Shown: positions 17,300 through 25,077 of the stretch, one piece after another
Numbering within the stretch: position 1 is the first letter of the stretch
Layout of the letters: each line of letters starts with the position of its first letter
From: Limimaricola soesokkakensis
GTDB taxonomy: Bacteria; Pseudomonadota; Alphaproteobacteria; Rhodobacterales; Rhodobacteraceae
NCBI RefSeq assembly: GCF_900172345.1
Contig: NZ_FWFY01000012.1
Location: 1-64,000 of the forward strand
Length of the DNA stretch: 64,000 nt
Direction: 5' to 3'
Position numbers and translations under genes: made by a program
Notes under the pieces: generated by a model
The model's database searches: none
What the model saw: only the letters and a program-made list of their open reading frames with translations
Told to the model about the DNA's origin: nothing

Positions 17300-18745
17300 A
17301 TGCTGCACCCGACCACTACGCCCATCGCCCTGCTGATGTTCGCCGCCATCCTCTGGCTCGGCCCGGTGCGCGGGCTATGGGTGTTCTTCGCCTCGATGAC
17401 CTTCCGCAGCGCCGCCGCCCTGTCGCTCCCGGGTCTCGGCGACCTGTCCCTGACCGATTTTTGCGTCGTCGCGCTCTGGGCCGCCTGCCTCGGCCGCCCG
17501 GTGGGCTTCGCGCGGCTGTTCGGCACGATGCGCCCCACCCGCCCCGGCTTTCCGCTGATGCTGCTGATGGTGCTGGCGACGATCGGCGCGGTGTTCTTGC
17601 CACGGGTGTTCAGCGGCCAGACCGAGTTCTTCACCCTCGGCCAGATCGAGGGACGGCTGAGCTTCCTGCTGGCGCCGCTGCGCCCGACCGGCAGCAATAT
17701 CGGCCAACTCGTCCGCTTCGCGCTGTCGGTCTCGTCCTACGTGCTTCTGGCCGCGGCCTTCGCCTATTGGGGCCGCCCCGACCAGGCGCTGCGCGCGATG
17801 ACCATCTCCACCATGGTGCATGCGGCGGTGTCCTTCGTCGATCTGGGCAGCCATGCCGCCGGGATGCCATGGATGCTCGAGAGCTTTCGCACCATGAACT
17901 ACGCAATGCTCGACGATCAGCGCCTGATGGATATCCGGCGGCTGATCGGCGGCTTTCCCGAGCCTTCGGCCTATGCCTTCTATACGGTCGGGCTCTACGG
18001 CTTCTGGCTGAAGCTTTGGTTCGATGATCGCGGCGGGCGCTGGACGCTCGCGACACTGATCGTCGTGGCGCTGCTGCTGCTGCGCTCGATGTCCACTTCG
18101 GGAATCGTCGCCTTCGTGAGCTTCACCGGGCTGTTCCTGCTGTGGCACATCCGCTCGGCGGCACGGGTGCAGGGCGTGGCGAGCCTCTATCTCGGGCTCA
18201 GCATGGCGATCCCGCTGGCGATCGGCGGCGTGGTGCTGATCTACAACTTCGTGCCGAGCGTGCCGATCGTGCTCGACACGCTGATCTTCAACAAGATGGA
18301 CAGCGAGTCCGGCGTCGAGCGGATGAGCTGGAACATGCAGGCGCTGCGCAACTTCGCCGACAGCCACGGGCTTGGCATCGGGATCGGCAGCGTCAGGGCG
18401 TCGAGCTGGATCATGACCAATCTCGGCAGCTTCGGCCTTCCCGGCAGCCTGCTGCAGCTTTGGTTCCTGCTGGCGCTGGCGACGTTGGGCCGCGGATTGC
18501 GGGGGCTGGACAGCGCCGTCACTCGGACCGGCGCCGCGATGGTCAGCGGCTGCATGGCGATAGTGCTGCAGGCGATGATCGCCCGCCCCTACCCCAATCT
18601 CGACACGCCCTTCTACGCGATGGCGGGGGTGGCCGCCGGGCTCTATGCCCACGCGCGGCTGCGCAACCGCCGTGCCGCCCCGATCGCGACGACTGCCCGT
18701 CCCGAGCCGGCCGGTGACGCAGGGCCCCTCTTTGCCAAGGAATAG
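17300..18745 (+). CDS. Wzy-like polysaccharide polymerase / O-antigen ligase family membrane protein
   Basis: A polytopic inner-membrane protein of about 481 residues with ten or more hydrophobic segments. It has a large periplasmic loop around residues 170-230 and a second near 330-360 that carries the R.SWN.QA and HGLGIGIGS motifs typical of the Wzy_C/O-antigen polymerase superfamily. It probably joins flipped repeat units into the EPS chain in the periplasm. ATG 17300 is preferred; an in-frame GTG at 17261 would add 13 polar residues. The sulfotransferase gene follows 10 bp after the stop, so the two are probably co-transcribed. Such polymerases diverge fast, so the call rests on topology, weak motifs and context. 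Confidence 0.75.
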   Translation: MLHPTTTPIALLMFAAILWLGPVRGLWVFFASMTFRSAAALSLPGLGDLSLTDFCVVALWAACLGRPVGFARLFGTMRPTRPGFPLMLLMVLATIGAVFLPRVFSGQTEFFTLGQIEGRLSFLLAPLRPTGSNIGQLVRFALSVSSYVLLAAAFAYWGRPDQALRAMTISTMVHAAVSFVDLGSHAAGMPWMLESFRTMNYAMLDDQRLMDIRRLIGGFPEPSAYAFYTVGLYGFWLKLWFDDRGGRWTLATLIVVALLLLRSMSTSGIVAFVSFTGLFLLWHIRSAARVQGVASLYLGLSMAIPLAIGGVVLIYNFVPSVPIVLDTLIFNKMDSESGVERMSWNMQALRNFADSHGLGIGIGSVRASSWIMTNLGSFGLPGSLLQLWFLLALATLGRGLRGLDSAVTRTGAAMVSGCMAIVLQAMIARPYPNLDTPFYAMAGVAAGLYAHARLRNRRAAPIATTARPEPAGDAGPLFAKE

Positions 18746-18755
18746 GATTTTCCAA

Positions 18756-19610
18756 GTGCAGCTGGTTCGACGCCCCCAAGACCGCGCCACACTCAGGGAC
18801 GGGATCAAGCGCATCGCCGCCCGCACCGCCGCGCATGCCCCGCAGGCGCGCTACGACAGCTGCCTGCTGATGCTGTCGCATATGCGGGCCACGACCACGG
18901 CATTGTCGAACGTGCTGTGCAGCCATCCGCGGATCACCGGTTACGGCGAAACCCACGTGCCGCATGGCCGAGCCGAAAGCCTCGGGCAGGTCGTGGTGAA
19001 CCTCGCGCTGCGTCGGGCCCTCTCGCTCAGGGCCGACCTGCTCTATGACAAGGTGCTGCACGATCACCTCGACGCCGCCGCCGATGCGCCGTTCTTCGGG
19101 GCGCGCGCGCTGTTCATGCTGCGCGCCCCGGCCCCGGCGATCCGTTCGATCGAGGCCTTGGCGCGACGCACCGACATGCATCAATACCGCAGCGCCGAGG
19201 CCGCCGCTCTTTATTACGCCGAGCGGGTCGAGACCCTGTGCGGCCACTGGGACCGGTTTCCCGCCACGCGCAGGTTCGGCGTGACCTCCGAGGCGCTGCT
19301 GCGCGATCCCGATGCGACCGTCGCCCGGCTGGGCGCCTGGCTCCGGCTCGAACCGCCGCTCACCAACAGCTATGTCAGTCACCGCGCGACGCAGAAGGGC
19401 GGCGGCGGCGATCCGACCCGAAGCGCCAGCCATACGCAAATCGAGCCAAGCGATCGCCCGGTCGAATCGGGTCCGGTGGCGGGGGTGTCGGCGGAGCTGG
19501 CCTCGCGTTGCGAGGCGGCGCATGGCGCGCTCGCCGAACGGTTCATGGCGAATTCGGGGCCGCAGCCGGAACCCGGCCCGCATCCGGATTTAAGCAATCC
19601 TCAATCTTAA
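18756..19610 (+). CDS. Sulfotransferase-family protein
   Basis: A 284-residue cytoplasmic enzyme-like protein. The segment LSHMRATTTALSNVL near residue 40 matches the 5'-phosphosulfate-binding loop of PAPS-dependent sulfotransferases (S.xR.GTT type). HPRITGYGETH and LFMLRAPAPAIRS fit the next conserved strands, the latter resembling the 3'-phosphate-binding block. GTG 18756 is chosen because it follows the polymerase stop by 10 bp with AGGA 8 nt upstream; longer in-frame forms would overlap the polymerase gene. A sulfate-bearing EPS is therefore possible. The C-terminal ~60 residues are low-complexity and lie outside the fold. Confidence 0.72.
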   Translation: MQLVRRPQDRATLRDGIKRIAARTAAHAPQARYDSCLLMLSHMRATTTALSNVLCSHPRITGYGETHVPHGRAESLGQVVVNLALRRALSLRADLLYDKVLHDHLDAAADAPFFGARALFMLRAPAPAIRSIEALARRTDMHQYRSAEAAALYYAERVETLCGHWDRFPATRRFGVTSEALLRDPDATVARLGAWLRLEPPLTNSYVSHRATQKGGGGDPTRSASHTQIEPSDRPVESGPVAGVSAELASRCEAAHGALAERFMANSGPQPEPGPHPDLSNPQS

Positions 19611-20054
19611 CCCGCCATAAACCGTGGGGACCCGTCCTCGGTCCAGTACCGGCGCCAGTTGTCGGACCGCTAGGCCGGGCCGTGATCCGCAATATGTCCC
19701 GGTGCCCCGCCGCATCGGGAGCGGTACGCACCTGATTGTAACGATTGTCGTTACTGCAACCCAAGGGTGATGTTTGCCATGCGGGCGAGCCTCCTCTTCC
19801 CGCCATGGGAAATCTTCGTCGCCGAGGGACCAGCGCCTCGCAGCCCCTTCGGCATCCAGCAACCGCGGCACCATGCGGTCCGCGCGGACCGATCAAACGT
19901 GACTCGCGTTTCTCAATCCCGCCATCGCGGCTGCGCAGTTCGGTCGCCGGGATGCCTTGTTTGGCGGGTCTTTTGGCGTGGTCGGGCAGAAGCCGGGCAA
20001 GTCGCGTCCGAATGAACGAGGCGTGACGACAAGAAGAATGAGTACGAGGGTCAG
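19611..20054. promoter_or_regulatory. 444-bp regulatory spacer before the RTX protease gene
   Basis: No gene is supported here. A perfect inverted repeat GTAACGA-TTG-TCGTTAC lies at 19738-19754. Downstream sequence is less GC-rich with several short repeats of uncertain meaning. The protease ATG is preceded by GAGGG. Confidence 0.45.
19738..19754. promoter_or_regulatory. Operator-like inverted repeat
   Basis: GTAACGA and TCGTTAC are perfect 7-bp complements separated by TTG. The size and symmetry fit a dimeric regulator site about 300 bp before the protease gene. No regulator could be assigned. Confidence 0.4.
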
Positions 20055-22952
20055 ATGTCTCAGTTCAGTTCGCCGATTTTGCCGCCGCCGCTCGCCCCGA
20101 ATTCCTCTTTCAGTGATCCGAATACCGGGGCGCAGTACTATTTCGACCGCCCGTACCTGTCGAAGATGTCGATCGACGCCGAATCCGTCTGGGTGGACTA
20201 CACCGGCGCGGGCATCACCGTCGGCGTGCTGGATTCGGTCATCAACTATGCCCATGGCGATATCGACGACAACTACGACGCCAGCCGCGACATCGATCTC
20301 GGCACCGGCGGCACCACTCCGGTCTGGGACCGCAGCGCCTATCCGGACGCGCATGGCACCATGGTCGCGGGCGTCATCGCCGCCGAACGCGGCAACGGCC
20401 TCGGCACCGTCGGCGTCGCCCATGGCGCCAAGGTGGCGAGCTTCGCGCTCGACTACAACGCCGACAACGTCGTCGCGCAGGTCGAGGCCGGGGTCACCCA
20501 TGGCCGGACCGTCGACGTGCTCAACAACAGCTGGAGCTACAGCCGCGCTTTTCAGGACAACCTGCTGCCCGGCACCAATGGCCACGAGGCGCTGGTCACG
20601 GCCGTGCGCGATGGTCGCGACGGGCTCGGAACCGTCGTCGTGTTCTCCGCCGGCAACGCGGCCTATTCGCAGTCCTCGAATTACCACGGCTACCAGAACT
20701 CGCCCTTCACCATCGCCGTGGGCGCCACCGACAAGGATGGCAACGCCGCCGCCTTCAGCTCGTTCGGCGCCAATCTCCTGATCACCGCCGCCGGCGTCGA
20801 TATCATGACCAGCGAGCCCTATAGCGGCGGCGTGCGGATGATGTCCGGCACCTCGTTCTCGGCGCCGATCGTCTCGGCAGCCGCGGCCGTGATCCTCGAG
20901 GCCAACGACCAACTCGGCTATCGGGACGTGATGGAGATCCTCGCCCTCTCCGCCCGGGCCGAGGATCTCGGCACCTCCTCCTCGGTGAGCTATGGCTGGG
21001 TCACCAACGCCGCAACGAATTTCAACGGCGGCGGCATGCATTTCTCCGACAGCTTCGGCTTCGGCTACCTGAACCTCCACGACGCGGTGCGGCTGGCCGA
21101 AACCTGGCAAAGCCAGCAGCGCTTCGACAACCTGCTGACCGAAGCGGTCGAGACGCGCTACAGCGACCTCGTGCTGACGGCCGGGCAGAACGACCACATC
21201 CGGGCGGTGATCGAGTTCACCGAGGACGTAACGATGGAGAGCGCGCAGCTCGAGCTGAAGCTGCCATGGAGCCACACCAACGATCTCAAGATCTTTCTCA
21301 CCAGCCCGGACGGCACGATCAGCCAGCTGGTCTATGATTTCGAGGCCAAGGGCGGCGGCGGCAGCCTGTTCAACTTCCCCTTCACCACCAACGCGGTCTT
21401 CGGCGAAAGCTCCAAGGGCAGCTGGACCATCGACATCCACAACCGCAACCCCGACCTGCTCCATTACAATGGCAGCGGCCCGATGAGCGGTGCGCTGATC
21501 GGCGCCAAGCTGACCGTCAGGGGCAACGCGCCGGAAACCGACGACGTCTATTTCTACAATGACGAGTTCGCCTCGGGCTTCTACGACGCGATCGAGCAAC
21601 TGACACGGGCCCGGCTCACCGATGAGGATGGCGGCACCGACACGATCAACGCCGCGATGGTCACCCATGCGATCGCGATCGATCTCTCGGGACAGGCCGA
21701 GAGCCGGATCGGCGACTCCAAGCTGGACCTGCAGGCGAACGTGATCGAGAACGCGTTTGGCGGCGACGCGAACGACCTGCTGATCGGCTCGGCGGCGGAC
21801 AACCACCTCGCCGGGGGGCGCGGCGACGACACGCTGCAAGCCAGCGGCGGCCGCGACCGCATCGATGGCGGCGCCGGGACGGACCGTCTGGTTTTCAACC
21901 TCGCCTCGACGGCGCTGCTTTCGGCCGAGAGCCGCGAAGGCGGCGTCGATCTCTCATTCAAGCTCGGCGGTGCCACCGCGAGCAGCCTGGTCAGCAATGT
22001 CGAGGCTTTCGTCTTCAGCGATGCGAGCTTCGATCTCGATGGCATCCTGAACCGCGGCGCGACCCCGGCCGAGCCGCCCGCGCCCGCCCCGGTCACGCCG
22101 CCCCCCGCCGAGGAGGAGGCTTCGCCACCCCCGCCCGTAGTGTCGGAGCCGACCCCGTCCCCGACGCCGGAGCCCCAGCCCGAGCCCGAGCCGGAACCGG
22201 CGCCGACACCAGAGCCGGAACCGGCACCTGAGCCGGAGCCGACGCTGCCCGAGGCGCCTGCCGCCCCCGCGCCGCGATACGATTATCAGGCGCTCGGGAC
22301 CGAGGGAGAGGATCGGCTGGTCGCGCGTGGCCTGCACAACCTGCTGGATGGCAAGGGCGGCAACGACCTGCTGATCTCCAACAAGGGCGATGACGATCTG
22401 CACGGCGATCTGGGCGACGACCGGTTGTTTTGCGGCGCGGGCGACGACGAGGCCTATGGCGGCGCCGGTGCCGACATGGTGATCGGCGCCGATGGCAACG
22501 ATCTGCTCGATGGCGGCGCGGGGCAGGATCTGGTGAATGGCGGCGCCGGCAACGACCGCCTGTTCGGCGGCGACGGCCGGGACAAGCTCTTTGCCGGGGA
22601 TGGCGACGACATGCTGTTTGGGGGCGCCGGCAACGACGTGCTGTTCGGTCAGGACGGGACGAACAGCATGGATGGCGGCACCGGCAGCGATACGTTCTTC
22701 TGCGGCGCCGGGGTCGACACGATCATCTTCGCCGCCCGGTCCGACGATCTCGACCGGGTCTACAATTTCGGCGAGGACGACCGGGTCGTCGTGCAAGGCG
22801 GCACCGCCGGGTCGGACAGCCTGCGTTTCGAGGAAAAGGGTGGCGGCGTCTCGCTTTTCGTCGAGAACGGCGGGACCCTGACCGAAATCGCCCATTTCTC
22901 CCGGGTCGAGCTCGCGGCGCTCGAAGGGCAGACGACGCTCGAATTCGCCTGA
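20055..22952 (+). CDS. Secreted subtilisin-like protease with P domain and two RTX blocks
   Basis: This 965-residue protein starts with an S8 peptidase domain (about 45-345). The catalytic triad is visible: Asp60 in GVLDS, His100 in DAHGT and Ser267 in SGTSFSAP, with oxyanion Asn in FSAGN. A proprotein-convertase P domain follows (about 375-490), then a first RTX block (about 570-620), a Pro/Glu-rich linker of about 70 residues (about 675-745) and a second, longer RTX block (about 755-900). The C-terminus resembles a type I secretion signal. There is no N-terminal signal peptide. The kexin-like S8/P-domain pairing suggests site-specific cleavage of extracellular or surface proteins, perhaps matrix proteins of the same island. 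GAGGG lies just before the ATG. Confidence 0.88.
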   Translation: MSQFSSPILPPPLAPNSSFSDPNTGAQYYFDRPYLSKMSIDAESVWVDYTGAGITVGVLDSVINYAHGDIDDNYDASRDIDLGTGGTTPVWDRSAYPDAHGTMVAGVIAAERGNGLGTVGVAHGAKVASFALDYNADNVVAQVEAGVTHGRTVDVLNNSWSYSRAFQDNLLPGTNGHEALVTAVRDGRDGLGTVVVFSAGNAAYSQSSNYHGYQNSPFTIAVGATDKDGNAAAFSSFGANLLITAAGVDIMTSEPYSGGVRMMSGTSFSAPIVSAAAAVILEANDQLGYRDVMEILALSARAEDLGTSSSVSYGWVTNAATNFNGGGMHFSDSFGFGYLNLHDAVRLAETWQSQQRFDNLLTEAVETRYSDLVLTAGQNDHIRAVIEFTEDVTMESAQLELKLPWSHTNDLKIFLTSPDGTISQLVYDFEAKGGGGSLFNFPFTTNAVFGESSKGSWTIDIHNRNPDLLHYNGSGPMSGALIGAKLTVRGNAPETDDVYFYNDEFASGFYDAIEQLTRARLTDEDGGTDTINAAMVTHAIAIDLSGQAESRIGDSKLDLQANVIENAFGGDANDLLIGSAADNHLAGGRGDDTLQASGGRDRIDGGAGTDRLVFNLASTALLSAESREGGVDLSFKLGGATASSLVSNVEAFVFSDASFDLDGILNRGATPAEPPAPAPVTPPPAEEEASPPPPVVSEPTPSPTPEPQPEPEPEPAPTPEPEPAPEPEPTLPEAPAAPAPRYDYQALGTEGEDRLVARGLHNLLDGKGGNDLLISNKGDDDLHGDLGDDRLFCGAGDDEAYGGAGADMVIGADGNDLLDGGAGQDLVNGGAGNDRLFGGDGRDKLFAGDGDDMLFGGAGNDVLFGQDGTNSMDGGTGSDTFFCGAGVDTIIFAARSDDLDRVYNFGEDDRVVVQGGTAGSDSLRFEEKGGGVSLFVENGGTLTEIAHFSRVELAALEGQTTLEFA

Positions 22953-22966
22953 CCCGTTCGGCGCAA

Positions 22967-22998
22967 GGATCGGCGCGGCGCTAGGGCCGTGCCGATCC
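22967..22998. terminator. Bidirectional hairpin between convergent genes
   Basis: A 13-bp stem (GGATCGGCGCGGC with GCCGTGCCGATCC, one G-T pair) around a 6-nt loop fills the gap between the protease gene and the convergent glycosyltransferase gene. It lacks a T-run but is well placed to end both transcripts. Confidence 0.5.
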
Positions 22999-23001
22999 AG
23001 A

Positions 23002-23955
23002 TCAACGCGGACGCGCCGCGAAGTCGAGAATGCGCTCGGGCGCGGCGCGCCCATGCAGCAGGTCGCCAAGCGCCATCCAGTTGCCACTGGCCCTGGCGCG
23101 ACGATCGACCCAAGGCTCGGGACGCAGCATCTTCAGATGGTTGGCCAGCATGTTGCGCGCGATCAGCCGCAGGCCGAACCCCGCCGGGATCGAGCCCTTG
23201 CGCATCAGGTAGGCGACATTCGCGACCTGGCTGTAGCCCAGCAGGTGCCCGTTGGTGTCGCGCCCCGATTTCACGCCGCAATGCACGCCGCGAAGCGCAT
23301 CCGTGCGGATCATCTCGCCCGGAACGCGGCTGGCGAAATCGACATCCTCCTGCCAGCCATAGAGCGGCAAGCGCTCGTCGAAACGCAGCGCGCCGATCCG
23401 GGCAGAGCGGTAGGCCATGTTGCAGCCATAGAGCCCGACGAGGTCGCGCTCCAGCGCGCGCGGCGTCGCGTCCCGGCCGATCCGCTCGGCCTCGTCCGCC
23501 TCGATCATCGCGGCGGCCGAGACGAGATCGACACCGGCGCCGTGGATTCCATCGGCCAGCAACGCGCCGGTCAGGCCCGAGATGTCGGGAAACGCCATGA
23601 AGGCCCGCTCGATGCCGATCAGCGCATCGCGCGCGGGCAGGTAATCGTCGTCGATGAAGAACACCACGTCGCAGCGATCCAGCACCGCGTCGAGCCCGCG
23701 ATTGCGCTGCCGCGGTAGGCCCTTTTCCGAGAACAGCACCTGCGCCGCGGGCTGCGCCGCCGCGAGGATCGCTTGGTCCGGCAGGTCACCCGGTTTCGTC
23801 ACCACGCAGAGGATCTCGCTCGCCCGCTTGGTCTGGCGCGTCAGCCATGGCAGCAGCTGCGCCAGCGCCTCGGGCCGGCCGACCGAGCAGATGACGACCG
23901 CGATCCGCAGGCCGTCATTCGCGTCGTCGGTCATGGTATCGGCGAAAAGTGTCAT
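23002..23955 (-). CDS. GT2-family glycosyltransferase
   Basis: A 317-residue GT-A fold enzyme. The N-terminus VVICSVGRPEALAQLL opens the nucleotide-sugar domain, VVFFIDDDYLP is the DxD metal/donor motif, and GLPRQRNRGLD is the conserved acceptor-side helix. YGWQEDVDFASR supplies the usual ED catalytic-base motif. It would add a sugar to the lipid-linked EPS unit. Its ATG directly follows the TGA of the sugar-transferase gene with no gap, so the two are co-transcribed and probably translationally coupled, and it may act early in assembly. An alternative start is the ATG seven codons downstream. Confidence 0.88.
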   Translation of the reverse strand: MTLFADTMTDDANDGLRIAVVICSVGRPEALAQLLPWLTRQTKRASEILCVVTKPGDLPDQAILAAAQPAAQVLFSEKGLPRQRNRGLDAVLDRCDVVFFIDDDYLPARDALIGIERAFMAFPDISGLTGALLADGIHGAGVDLVSAAAMIEADEAERIGRDATPRALERDLVGLYGCNMAYRSARIGALRFDERLPLYGWQEDVDFASRVPGEMIRTDALRGVHCGVKSGRDTNGHLLGYSQVANVAYLMRKGSIPAGFGLRLIARNMLANHLKMLRPEPWVDRRARASGNWMALGDLLHGRAAPERILDFAARPR

Positions 23956-24567
23956 TCAGCAGCCGGTCCGATTGAGCACCGCGCCCACGGTCTGGATCAG
24001 GATCTTCAGATCCAGCGGCATCGACAGCCGCTCCAGATACCGCGCGTCGAGTGCCACGCGTTCGTCATAGGCGATGTCGTTGCGGCCCGACACCTGCCAC
24101 AGCCCGGTCACGCCCGGCCGCAGCGAGAGATAGACCCAGCTCTGATGCCCGTAGCGCGACAGCTCGGCCTCGGTCACCGGGCGCGGCCCGATCAGGCTCA
24201 TCTCGCCCTTGAGCACGTTCCAGATCTGCGGCAGCTCGTCGAGCGAGGTCTTGCGCAGCAGCGCCCCCAGCCGGGTGACCCTCGGGTCGTCGCGCAGCTT
24301 GTGGTCGCGCTCCCATTCCGCGCGCGCCTCGGGATCGGAGGCGAGCAGCGCGGCAAGCCGCGCCTCGGCATCCGGCACCATGGTCCGGATCTTCCAGCAT
24401 TTGAAGGTCACGCCGTTGCGGCCGACCCGCTCGTGGCCGAAGAAGCCGGGCCCGCCCTCGCGGCGGACCAGAAGATAGAGGGTGCCGATCACCGGCAGCA
24501 ATGGGACCAGAAGGATCGCCACAAGAACCAGATCCAGCAACCGCTTGGCAAAGCGGTTGTAGCCCAT
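23956..24567 (-). CDS. ExoY-type undecaprenyl-phosphate sugar transferase (initiating enzyme), apparent 5' nonsense codon
   Basis: This bacterial sugar transferase moves a hexose-1-phosphate from a UDP-sugar to undecaprenyl phosphate, the first step of EPS assembly. One transmembrane segment (about 8-33) is followed by the catalytic core: KCWKIRTM, RKTSLDELPQ, GEMSLIGPRP and LRPGVTGLWQ are all intact. Length is that of the short ExoY class (203 residues from ATG 24567). That ATG has no ribosome-binding site. Twenty-two codons upstream in the same frame is ATG 24633, with AAGGA upstream, and the intervening sequence looks coding, but codon 3 is TAA (24625-24627). Translation from 24567 or a sequence error are both possible. 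The GT2 gene follows immediately. Confidence 0.85.
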   Translation of the reverse strand: MGYNRFAKRLLDLVLVAILLVPLLPVIGTLYLLVRREGGPGFFGHERVGRNGVTFKCWKIRTMVPDAEARLAALLASDPEARAEWERDHKLRDDPRVTRLGALLRKTSLDELPQIWNVLKGEMSLIGPRPVTEAELSRYGHQSWVYLSLRPGVTGLWQVSGRNDIAYDERVALDARYLERLSMPLDLKILIQTVGAVLNRTGC

Positions 24568-24642
24568 CGGAGCGTCGAAGGCCGCTTCCTGCAGCGCCAG
24601 TGCCTCGATCGAGGTGCTCGAAGATTATGTCATCGCGACATC

Positions 24643-24676
24643 CTTGAAACCGTTTAAAATCGTCATCACTCGAAAA
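24643..24676 (-). promoter_or_regulatory. Shared EPS leader element, copy A
   Basis: Read on the minus strand, TTTTCGAGTGATGACG is followed by an 8-nt insert and CGGTTTCAAG, then the ribosome-binding site and ATG 24633 of the ExoY-type frame. The 16-bp core is identical to copy B at 32492-32507, before another minus-strand EPS gene. Confidence 0.55.
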
Positions 24677-25022
24677 TGCGCGCCCGCCGGAGGGGACGCC
24701 CGTCGCCACGCGGTGATCGGCGGCGCCGACCCCAAGGAACAACCTCTGGATGAGTCGTCCATGCCTTGGTTCTGCCTTACACCGGTCCTGTTAACAAATC
24801 TGCCGAGATACCCAGCAGACCTGTTCAGAGCGCGACTCATGCATATTTATGTTTTGCAACAGTCGGTTGTCTTTCCCTCTGGCATCCATCCGATTTGTCC
24901 ACTTGCTGGACTATTTTGCAGCGCACCACTACTACGCGTTTTCAGACATTAAAAGCACAATCTAAAGGCGATCTTTCGCCATATTCGCTCTGGTTGTGAG
25001 ACAGGGTCGCTCCGCCAACGCG

Positions 25023-25054
25023 AAAACGGCCCGCCCCGGATGGGACGAGCCGTT
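25023..25054 (-). terminator. Rho-independent terminator of the Wzc-like gene
   Basis: On the minus strand a 13-bp stem with two G-U pairs (AACGGCTCGTCCC with GGGGCGGGCCGTT, ATCC loop) runs into TTTT, starting 23 bp after the stop codon. Confidence 0.75.
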
Positions 25055-25077
25055 GCGCTTCGACGACATGCAAAGGG

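Larger units (their letters stand above)
24568..25077. promoter_or_regulatory. 510-bp spacer between the Wzc-like and ExoY-type genes
   Basis: It contains the terminator of the Wzc-like gene (25023-25054), the upstream region of the ExoY-type gene, and an AT-rich patch at about 24835-24980 that probably carries the promoter. The shared leader element is at 24643-24676. No other gene is supported. Confidence 0.55.
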
